Source: an uncultured Elusimicrobiales bacterium
GTDB lineage: Bacteria; Elusimicrobiota; Elusimicrobia; Elusimicrobiales; Elusimicrobiaceae
Direction of reading: 5' to 3'
Length of the DNA: 9,731 bases
NCBI GenBank assembly: GCA_934644855.1
Contig: CAKUDJ010000018.1
Coordinates: 1 to 9,731 of the forward strand
Of this stretch, positions 1-6,474 are shown one piece after another. Numbering within the stretch: the first letter of the stretch is position 1; each line of letters opens with the position of its first letter. The position numbers were made by a program, and so were the translations under genes. A model generated the notes under the pieces. The model was not told the DNA's origin. It worked only from the letters and a program-made list of their open reading frames with translations, and did not search any database.

Positions 1-1002
1 CATCAAATCCCACCACCACGGTTTAATGCTGTTAAAGCCAAAGCCGTGTTTCAAGTCACTCGCGCCGCCGCCGTGACGGCCGCCCGTCCCGGTCAAACCG
101 CCAATGCGGCCCGGGTTGATAGGCGCAAACTGCGCGTCACGCAAGGCTTGCATAGCGTTGGCTTTGGTCATTGCCTCTTTGGAATGGCGAGCCAGAGCCG
201 CATTATTCATGCCAAAATAACCGCGGGAAGGTTTCCCCGCCGCTTGCAAGGGCTGCAAAGATACCGGCTTCGGTGCGTTGCGCGGGCCGGAAGCGCTCAC
301 TTTTTTAGCGGCGCCTTTCAAACTGCCGCCCCACGGGGTGACGTTCAAACCGCCGCCGGCACTAGCCATAGGCGCGCGGCCCATTTCTTTAATTTTAGTA
401 GCAGAACGGCGGAACGCGGCACGGGTGGCCGGGGCCGCCTTTCTTCTGTAAATATTTGTGGTCGTTTCCGTATTGGAAGCGCTGGGAGAGTACGCAGCGC
501 CGGACGAACTGTCGCCTAGGCCGCTGCGGTCGTAATCTTCCATAGAATCACCCGCGGAAGAAGCGTCATCCTCTCCCGAGCCAAACCCTTTAATCAGGCT
601 CAGCGGGTCACGCGCGGAAAGCTGGGCAATTTGACCGTCCGGGTCCGTCACGGCCGTATCAAAGCCGTAGCGTTCGGGGTCAAAGGCCGTTTCCTCGCTA
701 GACGGGGCAATAACAGGTTCTTCGTTCACTTGGCCGCTGTATTTATACAAAAACGGCAGCAACAAGAGCGCCACTAATGCGGCAATGAAGAACGGCGCAT
801 CACGTTTGGTCCGCTCAAAGAGCGTCTTTTTCGGGCGGCCGTTGCTCCCAATCTTGGAGGAAATACGGTTAGCGAAAGACGGAGCAGCCGTTTTGCTGTT
901 CTTTATCTTATCGCTAAAGGTAAAACTGTCTTTTTTCTCTTCTTTAGCAGAAGAACCAAAGATAGGGAAAATAGACTTTTTCTCTTTCTTTTCCTCTGGC
1001 AT
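1..1002 (-). CDS. Partial membrane-anchored low-complexity protein, fifth member of the array (C-terminus missing)
   Basis: No named family recognised. The frame is open from the ATG at 1002 to the window edge, giving 334 residues with the C-terminus beyond position 1. The start is fixed by a perfect AGGAGG five bases upstream. Residues 1-68 are charged and Lys-rich, probably cytoplasmic. One membrane helix follows at about 70-87 (FFIAALVALLLLPFLYKY). Residues 140-180 are an acidic Ser/Gly-rich linker, and 185-260 are basic and Ala/Pro/Gly-rich. Residues 266-302 (NAALARHSKEAMTKANAMQA, then LRDAQF and GRIGG) resemble the helical motif in the four large proteins upstream. A Gly/His-rich stretch and a KPWWWDLM segment close the visible part. 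It lies 214 nt after the 559-residue gene on the same strand, so it may have its own promoter or be reached by read-through. The gene is secure; the paralogy is inference from motif and architecture. Confidence 0.9.
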   Translation of the reverse strand, partial: MPEEKKEKKSIFPIFGSSAKEEKKDSFTFSDKIKNSKTAAPSFANRISSKIGSNGRPKKTLFERTKRDAPFFIAALVALLLLPFLYKYSGQVNEEPVIAPSSEETAFDPERYGFDTAVTDPDGQIAQLSARDPLSLIKGFGSGEDDASSAGDSMEDYDRSGLGDSSSGAAYSPSASNTETTTNIYRRKAAPATRAAFRRSATKIKEMGRAPMASAGGGLNVTPWGGSLKGAAKKVSASGPRNAPKPVSLQPLQAAGKPSRGYFGMNNAALARHSKEAMTKANAMQALRDAQFAPINPGRIGGLTGTGGRHGGGASDLKHGFGFNSIKPWWWDLM

Positions 1003-1007
1003 AAATG

Positions 1008-1013
1008 CCTCCT
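1008..1013 (-). promoter_or_regulatory. Ribosome binding site AGGAGG for the partial gene
   Basis: On the minus strand a perfect AGGAGG stands five bases (CATTT) before the ATG at 1002. It fixes that start and confirms that the minus strand, not the overlapping plus-strand frame at 785-1024, is coding here. Confidence 0.85.
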
Positions 1014-1161
1014 ATAAAAAATAAATTCTTTTGCGTATAAATATAAACCAGGCTGGAATTGCCGAACCTAACGGTTCCCAATTACACAACCTTACACGCT
1101 TGCAAATTGTACTGCTATACTACCCCGGCCGGAACCGGGCACACCTTACGGCTATACTAAT

Positions 1162-1190
1162 ATGTTAGCAACTGAAACGTAAATAATCAA
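1162..1190 (-). promoter_or_regulatory. Possible weak sigma70-like promoter for the partial gene
   Basis: On the minus strand TTGATT (1185-1190) and TAACAT (1162-1167) are separated by 17 nt. Each box matches the consensus at four of six positions. The -10 box falls inside an imperfect palindrome (1151-1169, pattern GCTA-nnn-TA-n-TA-nnn-TAGC). Transcription from here would leave a leader of roughly 150 nt before the start codon at 1002. The match is modest and chance in AT-rich DNA is a real alternative. Confidence 0.35.
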
Positions 1191-1216
1191 GGCCTATTTT
1201 TTACTTATTTGCGCTT

Positions 1217-2896
1217 TTAGTTATTTTCGTCCAAGTAGCTCCAGTTTTTCGTGTCCGAAAGGTTCGTCTCCGGGAAGAAATCATTGGGGTTGGAGTTGCC
1301 GCTGCCCCCCCACACCGGGATATTAAACGTGCCTTGCACGCTTTGCGTCACTTCTTGGTCCGAAAATTGCTCCGGGTTGGGCACATAGTCTTCCAAATTT
1401 ACTTCCTTGGCATCTTCGCCCGTGCGTTTGGCTTCGTCCTCGGCGGCCTGTTTATCATTTTGATATTTGGCGTATTCCGCACAGGCTTTATCAAATTCAT
1501 CCAGTTTATCATCCAAATTAAGCGTGGTGCATTGGCCTTCCCGGTTTTGTTTATAGGTAAATTCCATCATACATTTTTCGTTCAGTTTATCGTAATTACC
1601 TTTTACGCTTTTGCACGAATTGCGCACATCCGCCAACGCCGTGCGCCATGCGGAAACCTTGCCGGGCTTATCGCAATCGGCCGGGAAATTAGGGAACGTG
1701 CCTTGCAGGGCATTTACTTTTCTTTTTACATCATTTACGGTATTGTTAATTTCCCCGCCGTACGCTTTGGAGGCTTGCTCACATTCTATTTGGCGTTTTT
1801 CCTGCAATTTGGCGTTGCCCACATCCGCCACCACATCATCCGCCTCCAACCCGGCCATGGCAATCCCGCCCGAGGAGGTAAAAATCTTTTGCGGCATCTC
1901 GGCGCCTATCATCCCCGCCGCTGCCAATGTTTTTTTGAGCGGCACTTGCTTGGCGCGCGCGGCCGCCTGGCTGGTCAGCCACACATAGCGGAAGTCCGCC
2001 ACCGCACCGCGGGAATTGCCCAAATTCAATAACGCCGCCCCCGCACCGCCCAGTTTTTTATCCAACGTCACGGTTTCTTCGCGCATGGCTTTCCTCAAAA
2101 TATCGTTTTTCCAATCCGAATGGACAGACCCCACAATATTGGCTTTTAATTTTTTCAAATCCGCGCTGCCGTTATACGCATTTTTGGGGTCCCGCACAAT
2201 GGCGTTGGAATCCGCCCCGTAATACATATCCGGCTGAACCTTGGCGGAGGCTTGGGCGTCTTGGCTTAACGCATTTAACTGGCCCCGGTTATTAAAACGC
2301 ACGCCTTTGGCCTTGTCTTCATCCGCCCCGGTTTTGGAAACCCCTTTCACGCTGTCTGCGGCCTTGCCTTGCCCCTGCAAGGAAGCGTTTACCGCGCGCA
2401 TATCAATCAAGGCAGAAGTTCCGCCCCCCACCGCGCCGTATGCCCCGGCACCGCGGGATAACGCGTCAAAGCGGCCCGGTTGCGCGGCAAATACAAAATA
2501 AGCGTTTTTTTCCTGGCGGGCTTGCGGGCCGCGCTCGTCATCAGCCCAGTAAAACAACGCTTTTAAGAAGGAGATAGACGCCATTTGCTCCTCGCTATAT
2601 CCCATAGCGCGGGCCAAGGCGGACAAAACGGGAATATTTTTTACATTCGGCACGCTGCTTACCCCTAAAAACAACAAAAGCAGTAGCAGCAGCGCATACA
2701 TTTTTTTGGAAAACAACGGTTTCTTTTTAGGCGGAGTTTGCGCCTGCGCAAGCGGCTGACGGCCCGGCGGCACAGACGCGGGGTTTACTTCCCCGGGAGC
2801 AGAAACACCAACCGCCCCCGAAGGGTTGCCTTGCGGGGGTTGGGTTTTATTTTCCCCTGTATGCGGGGTTAAATTCGGGGGCAGTTGGTCTACCAT
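1217..2896 (-). CDS. Membrane-anchored protein with six-Cys domain (559 aa), function unknown
   Basis: Not recognised. Residues 1-64 are Pro/Gly/Gln-rich and end in a Lys-rich patch. One membrane helix spans about 66-82 (MYALLLLLLLFLGVSSV), so the rest is probably outside the cytoplasm. Residues 302-344 hold a stretch resembling the array motif, ending TSSGGIAMAGLEADD, which recalls the RNSGGI segment of the two paralogs upstream. Residues 370-475 form a helical, charged region with six cysteines (372, 408, 428, 442, 456, 472), enough for three disulfides. The tail after 485 is acidic and Asn-rich. The ATG at 2896 is supported by AGGAG nine bases upstream, overlapping the TAG stop of the 78-residue gene, so the two are likely translated together. 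It is the last gene of the packed six-gene operon. I assign no function. Confidence 0.9.
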   Translation of the reverse strand: MVDQLPPNLTPHTGENKTQPPQGNPSGAVGVSAPGEVNPASVPPGRQPLAQAQTPPKKKPLFSKKMYALLLLLLLFLGVSSVPNVKNIPVLSALARAMGYSEEQMASISFLKALFYWADDERGPQARQEKNAYFVFAAQPGRFDALSRGAGAYGAVGGGTSALIDMRAVNASLQGQGKAADSVKGVSKTGADEDKAKGVRFNNRGQLNALSQDAQASAKVQPDMYYGADSNAIVRDPKNAYNGSADLKKLKANIVGSVHSDWKNDILRKAMREETVTLDKKLGGAGAALLNLGNSRGAVADFRYVWLTSQAAARAKQVPLKKTLAAAGMIGAEMPQKIFTSSGGIAMAGLEADDVVADVGNAKLQEKRQIECEQASKAYGGEINNTVNDVKRKVNALQGTFPNFPADCDKPGKVSAWRTALADVRNSCKSVKGNYDKLNEKCMMEFTYKQNREGQCTTLNLDDKLDEFDKACAEYAKYQNDKQAAEDEAKRTGEDAKEVNLEDYVPNPEQFSDQEVTQSVQGTFNIPVWGGSGNSNPNDFFPETNLSDTKNWSYLDENN

Positions 2897-2908
2897 ACGT
2901 TAAAACTC

Positions 2909-3145
2909 CTAATAGGCACCCGGGCCGTTTTGCGGGCGGGTGCGGTGTTCCCATTGGAACTTTTGGAAACGCTGCTCGCGCTCCAGGCGCTCTTGTTTTT
3001 GGGTTTGATATTCGTTCAGCTCGCGCGTGGCTTGTTTGTATTGGGCATCAAAATAGAGCCAAATAGAAAAACAAGTCAGCACTATGACGGCCAAAAGAAC
3101 AATCCCGCAAAAACGCCTAAATTTTAAGTTAGCTTTACTGGGCAT
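2909..3145 (-). CDS. Small single-pass coiled-coil protein (78 aa)
   Basis: Not recognised by name. A basic N-terminus (MPSKANLKFRR) leads into one membrane helix at about 12-32. A charged helix at 35-66, rich in Gln, Glu and Arg, is likely coiled coil, and the tail is short and Pro/Gly-containing. The layout resembles FtsL/FtsB-type bitopic proteins, but I see no specific signature, so that is only a shape comparison. Its ATG shares one base with the TAA stop of the 500-residue gene (TAATG), a typical translational-coupling arrangement. It pairs with that gene just as the 89-residue gene pairs with the 499-residue gene, so the two small proteins are probably equivalent partners. Shortness would normally raise doubt, but the coupling and duplicated context make it convincing. 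Confidence 0.85.
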   Translation of the reverse strand: MPSKANLKFRRFCGIVLLAVIVLTCFSIWLYFDAQYKQATRELNEYQTQKQERLEREQRFQKFQWEHRTRPQNGPGAY

Positions 3146-4647
3146 TATTTATTACCATCCAATTTTTGGTCCGCTTTATCCGTGGAAGAACCGCTATCTT
3201 GCCCCAAGGCTTTTGTTTCTTGAATAAGCTGCTGTCCGCCACCCATTGCAGTACCCACCGCCGACACAGAGCCGACCACACCGCCACCAAAAATACCGTT
3301 AATTTTACTAGCCAACCCGTTCACAAACGTACCCACGGATTTTAAGTAAGAAATAGCAATTAAACCTGCCAACGCAGGGCCTACAAACATACTGGCCGTG
3401 GTAATGCCGGAACCGCCCCATTTTTTCATATATTTGATAGCATCCGCCATAAATACACCGATAGCGGCAATCATAATAGCCCCTAATGCAATAGCGGCAA
3501 CTGCCGCCCAAGTATTAAAAGGAACGGCTGTTCTGGCGGTGTGCATTAAAGCGGTAATGGCAAACATCGCCGGAATGGTTAAGAAAATCAACGCAATCAT
3601 AGAGCGCATCAAGCGTTGGCGGTGTTGTTTGCGCTGCAATTCACGCAAGGTGGCGTCTTTTAAGGTTTGTTCTGCCTTGCCGATGGAGCCTAACGTAGGG
3701 GCGGAAAAATCTTCGGAACCCGTCCCTTCGGAAAGAGTTTCCCCGCTAGCCAATGCAATACCGCCGGAGTTGCGGGAGCTGGCCAAAAAGGCGCGGCTGC
3801 CTTCGTTAGCGGCGCGGTGTGCGTTTCTGGAAATTTCCACCGAGCGTTTGGCAATTTGGCTTAAAGTGCGGCCTTCGCCCGATTGCATACCGCGCCCGGC
3901 TCTCACGCTGCGCGGGTCACCAAAGTTTGCCGAACCTTGCCCCATTTTGGCACCGGCATAAGCCACAGAGCTTTGCGGCATAGCGCCGGAAATTTTGTAG
4001 CCGTCCACAGACCCTAAGGAATTACCGCTCCGGTTTATATTCCCGCCGGTGCGCCCGGCACGGGCAGGACCGCCAAAAGTGTTTCCGCTTACTCCGCCGG
4101 AAGCCGTTGCCATCACCCCGCGTTGAGCAACGGCAGCCGCCCGGGAACCGCCCGCGGTGGCCGCGGCATTTAAGGCATTTCCGTTCGCCTGCACTTTGCC
4201 ACCCACGGCAACGCCCCCGGCATTACCGCCCAGGCCTTCGTTGCGGCCGGAAGCACCGCGGGCCGGAGGATGAATGCCATCCACATTGGCAGCCCCCGCG
4301 CGCCCGGAACCGATTCTGTCCACGGCGGCCACGCTGGCATCGGCACCGGCCCAATCATATCCGCTGCCGGAACCGTCGGAGCTGTTGGCGCTGGTAATAC
4401 CTTGGGCGCCTGCAATATTAATGGTGTTTTCCCGCCCGAATTGCGAGGCATCCTCCCCCGCATGACGGCCGGTTTGACCCATTACATACGCACGCGTAGG
4501 GGTTTTATCGGCCGGTTGGCCGTCCCCGCTGCCCAAATATACCACGCCCGCTGCCGCGCCGCCCAAAGCGGCCGTTAAAACTATTTTTTGCGGCAGGCCC
4601 AGTACAAATTTGCCGGATTTACTTTTTAAGAAAGTAAACAAGTTCAT
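3145..4647 (-). CDS. Membrane protein with Gly-rich linker and C-terminal helix bundle (500 aa), paralog of the 499 aa protein
   Basis: Not recognised. The N-terminus (MNLFTFLKSKSGKFVLGLPQ) leads into a membrane helix at 21-38. Residues 40-255 are a long Gly/Ala/Ser/Asn-rich linker, probably disordered. Residues 262-296 carry the array motif in its clearest form (LSQIAKRSVEISRNAHRAAN, then RAFLASSRNSGG), shared nearly residue for residue with the 499 aa protein. A basic amphipathic helix at 322-347 precedes three further membrane helices at about 349-368, 378-402 and 415-435. A Gly-zipper-like stretch (453-471) and a polar tail follow. The frame extends eight codons upstream to a TTG at 4671, but GGAGGG sits four bases before the ATG at 4647, so I start there. 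Its N-terminus then lines up with the 499 aa paralog. It is the third large gene of the operon. Four membrane helices mark it off from the single-helix members. Confidence 0.9.
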   Translation of the reverse strand: MNLFTFLKSKSGKFVLGLPQKIVLTAALGGAAAGVVYLGSGDGQPADKTPTRAYVMGQTGRHAGEDASQFGRENTINIAGAQGITSANSSDGSGSGYDWAGADASVAAVDRIGSGRAGAANVDGIHPPARGASGRNEGLGGNAGGVAVGGKVQANGNALNAAATAGGSRAAAVAQRGVMATASGGVSGNTFGGPARAGRTGGNINRSGNSLGSVDGYKISGAMPQSSVAYAGAKMGQGSANFGDPRSVRAGRGMQSGEGRTLSQIAKRSVEISRNAHRAANEGSRAFLASSRNSGGIALASGETLSEGTGSEDFSAPTLGSIGKAEQTLKDATLRELQRKQHRQRLMRSMIALIFLTIPAMFAITALMHTARTAVPFNTWAAVAAIALGAIMIAAIGVFMADAIKYMKKWGGSGITTASMFVGPALAGLIAISYLKSVGTFVNGLASKINGIFGGGVVGSVSAVGTAMGGGQQLIQETKALGQDSGSSTDKADQKLDGNK

Positions 4648-4651
4648 AAAT

Positions 4652-4657
4652 CCCTCC
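4652..4657 (-). promoter_or_regulatory. Ribosome binding site deciding the start of the 500 aa gene
   Basis: GGAGGG on the minus strand, four bases (ATTT) before the ATG at 4647. The alternative TTG start at 4671 would place this site inside the coding sequence and has no comparable site of its own, so the shorter 500-residue product is preferred. Confidence 0.8.
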
Positions 4658-4674
4658 GTTTTTATTGCCAACCG

Positions 4675-4944
4675 TCAGCGCAGTTGGTCCATAAAATTCA
4701 TCGTTTGGCTTGGCGCCGTGGCCGCTTTAGGCTGACTAGAGGCCCAACGCTGCAATCTTTGTGTAGCTTCCTGGCGTTGCTCATACGCCAACTGCTTACG
4801 CTGCAAATCTTGCGATAAGGAATAATAAGACATTCCAAAAAACAACATGGCCCCAAACGCCACCAATCCGAGCAACAAATAAATGTGGCTCATGCGGTCT
4901 AATTTACGCCATTCTTCGGGCGTTAAAATTTCTTCATCTTGCAT
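4675..4944 (-). CDS. Small single-pass coiled-coil protein (89 aa)
   Basis: Not recognised by name. An acidic N-terminus (MQDEEILTPEEWRKLDRM) is followed by a membrane helix at about 20-41. A Gln/Arg/Glu-rich helix at 43-68 is likely coiled coil, and the tail is short and Ala/Pro/Thr-containing. It starts 9 nt after the stop of the 499 aa gene, and a weak AAGGGG overlapping that stop may serve as its ribosome site. It has the same topology and relative position as the 78 aa protein, each directly downstream of one of the two large paralogs. The inference is that each small protein partners its upstream neighbour, perhaps through coiled-coil contacts. The charge of the N-terminus is opposite to that of the 78 aa protein (acidic versus basic), so they may face different cytoplasmic partners. 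Confidence 0.85.
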   Translation of the reverse strand: MQDEEILTPEEWRKLDRMSHIYLLLGLVAFGAMLFFGMSYYSLSQDLQRKQLAYEQRQEATQRLQRWASSQPKAATAPSQTMNFMDQLR

Positions 4945-4953
4945 AGAAACCCC

Positions 4954-6453
4954 TTATTTTTTATAGTCCCGGTAGGAACGCTCCATCTCGCGGTGGGAGA
5001 CGTCGCTGGCAGAAAGGCCTTCCTGCACGTTTAACGTGCTGCCGCCGGGATTGGGGGAACCATGCACCACGCCCACATCCGGCCCGGCTTCCTCGCCCCG
5101 CCCGTGTTTCAGGTCAGACTTGGTGAGCTTCTGCCCGTAACTCTTAAACAAAGCCGGGATAAATCTAACCGTTAAAATCAACCAACCGCCGGCGCCTGCT
5201 TTGGCCGCCGTTTTTAAGATTTTAACCAAATTGCCGTATTTGCGGCCGGTATGGCTGCGGTCCCCGTACAGTTCATTAAATTTAGAAGCTTTCTTCAAAT
5301 AGCGTTTGAATTCTTTTTTGAAGAATAACCAACCCAGGAACGGAACGGTAAAACCTATGCACGCAATAGTAGCCGCCAGTAAGCCCCAAAAGTTTTTCCG
5401 CAGGGATTTACGCGCTTCCTTAAAGTCCATTTCCTGGTCCGTTAAATTATTCATGGCGGCCCCTAAACCGCGTAAAGAGCCGGAAACATCCCCATAGTCA
5501 TCCGACGAGGCCCCCTGCCCGGTGCTGACTTCGCCCCCGTTTAAGGTAATCCCGCCGGAATTGCGCGTACTGGCCAGCAAGGCGCGTCCGGCTTCGTTAG
5601 AAGCGCGGTAGGCGTTGCCGGCAATTTCGGCCGAGCGTTTGGCCATTAATTCCAAACTGTTAAAATCACGCGAAATTTTGCCGTCTTTTACTTGCGCCCC
5701 AAAACTGGCACGGGCACGCAAATTGCGGCTATTGGGCACAGCGGCCCCTTCACGCCCGGTACCGCTAATGGCGGGGGCAGAATCGGAGCGTTTGCCGTTT
5801 TTGCCGGAATCCACGCTGCCGGGCATCCCTACAAAAGCGGGCGAGCCGGAAGAAGTGCCCGGCATGGAAATCCCGCGCGAAGAAAAAGTGCCGTTGCGCC
5901 CCGCCGCGCCTTGCACTCCGGCGGCCGCGGCTAAAGCGGCAGCATCCGCATTGGCTTTACCGGCGGCGGCAGCATCTTTCGCTTGTTGCAAAGCCGCCTC
6001 TTGCATGGCCTTGATTTGTTCCGGGGTCATGGCTTCCATTCTTTTGTTTCCCAAGCCTTCGTTTAGTTTCCCCAAGGGGGCAGCCTCCGGCCCGGAAGCC
6101 CGGGTATCCGCTTCGTACCGGGCACGTTCGGCCGCGGCGCGTTCGGCTTCCTGTTGGCGCAAAAATTCTGCTTCCCGCTGCTGCATTTCTATTGCTTTGG
6201 AAGGGGCGGCCCGGAAAGCGGATTGTTGGTTTTCCCCCCGGCCGTATTGGCCGCTGGTGGAGGAAGACACATAAACCACTTCGTCCTGTTGGTAGCCCAA
6301 AGAGTTGAAGGCGTTATCCGCGCCGGAATCCGCCCCCAACATTTGCCATGCGGCCACGCCGCCGATACCTACGGCGGCAGAAGCTACTATTGCTTGTGTG
6401 GTGGTAAGCGTGGCTTTACCCACACGGCCCATCAGTAATTGTAAGATTTTCAT
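4954..6453 (-). CDS. Membrane-anchored protein with Ala-rich helical linker (499 aa), paralog of the 500 aa protein
   Basis: Not recognised. The N-terminus (MKILQLLMGRVGKATLTTTQ) and membrane helix (20-38) line up with those of the 500 aa protein. Just after it, GADNAFNSLGY resembles GADDSLDNLNARGY in the 444 aa protein. Residues 84-180 are a long charged then Ala-rich helix, probably coiled coil. Residues 185-250 are Ser/Gly-rich. The array motif is at 267-301 (MAKRSAEIAGNAYRASNEAG, then RALLASTRNSGG). A second hydrophobic helix lies at 355-378, followed by a Lys-rich segment (379-415) and a shorter amphipathic hydrophobic stretch (421-436); the tail is polar. GGGAGG lies five bases before the ATG, giving a firm start. 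It starts 21 nt after the 444 aa gene and pairs with the 89 aa gene. Compared with its paralog, the linker is helical rather than Gly-rich and the C-terminal membrane part is reduced. Confidence 0.9.
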   Translation of the reverse strand: MKILQLLMGRVGKATLTTTQAIVASAAVGIGGVAAWQMLGADSGADNAFNSLGYQQDEVVYVSSSTSGQYGRGENQQSAFRAAPSKAIEMQQREAEFLRQQEAERAAAERARYEADTRASGPEAAPLGKLNEGLGNKRMEAMTPEQIKAMQEAALQQAKDAAAAGKANADAAALAAAAGVQGAAGRNGTFSSRGISMPGTSSGSPAFVGMPGSVDSGKNGKRSDSAPAISGTGREGAAVPNSRNLRARASFGAQVKDGKISRDFNSLELMAKRSAEIAGNAYRASNEAGRALLASTRNSGGITLNGGEVSTGQGASSDDYGDVSGSLRGLGAAMNNLTDQEMDFKEARKSLRKNFWGLLAATIACIGFTVPFLGWLFFKKEFKRYLKKASKFNELYGDRSHTGRKYGNLVKILKTAAKAGAGGWLILTVRFIPALFKSYGQKLTKSDLKHGRGEEAGPDVGVVHGSPNPGGSTLNVQEGLSASDVSHREMERSYRDYKK

Positions 6454-6474
6454 AAATTCCTCCCAATAAAACGA

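Larger units (their letters stand above)
1003..1216. other. Intergenic region with direct repeats and short hairpins
   Basis: This 214-nt gap is one of two long non-coding stretches in the window. Besides the weak promoter it holds a 9-bp exact direct repeat, gctatacta, at 1114-1122 and 1151-1159. Each copy has a similar (a)ccttac stretch to its left in plus coordinates (1090-1095 and 1144-1149). Two short inverted repeats are also present: a GC-rich one near 1123-1139 (CCCGG/CCGGG) and GAACC/GGTTC near 1063-1078. Neither is followed by a T-run on either strand, so I do not call a terminator. No open frame with a ribosome site is seen. Confidence 0.45.

Noticed and set aside
46..519. 157-codon plus-strand frame at the left edge
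   Set aside because: Arg-rich shadow of the partial minus-strand gene, which has a perfect AGGAGG, a membrane helix and the array motif.
1123..1139. GC-rich inverted repeat as an intrinsic terminator after the 559 aa gene
   Set aside because: The stem is only about five pairs and no T-run follows on either strand, so it does not meet the usual pattern for a factor-independent terminator.
1334..2032. 232-codon plus-strand frame with hydrophobic, Phe/Ile-rich translation, opposite the 559 aa gene
   Set aside because: Antisense shadow: no ribosome site, the translation is a run of Phe/Ile/Arg typical of reading Lys/Asn/Ala codons backwards, and the minus-strand gene has a ribosome site, ordered architecture and operon spacing.
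4107..4397. Pro/Arg/His-rich plus-strand frame of 96 codons opposite the Gly-rich linker
   Set aside because: Reverse reading of Gly/Ala codons; no ribosome site and no plausible protein features.
3145..4647. Gly/Ala/Asn-rich linker as a DNA-level tandem repeat or a PE_PGRS/collagen-like protein
   Set aside because: The stretch is low in complexity, but I see no fixed repeat unit in protein or DNA, no Gly-X-Y periodicity and no PE-type N-terminus.
5615..6274. 219-codon plus-strand frame opposite the 499 aa gene
   Set aside because: Ala/Ser/Pro-rich composition expected from the complement of an Ala-rich gene; no ribosome site; the minus-strand gene has a clear paralog and GGGAGG.
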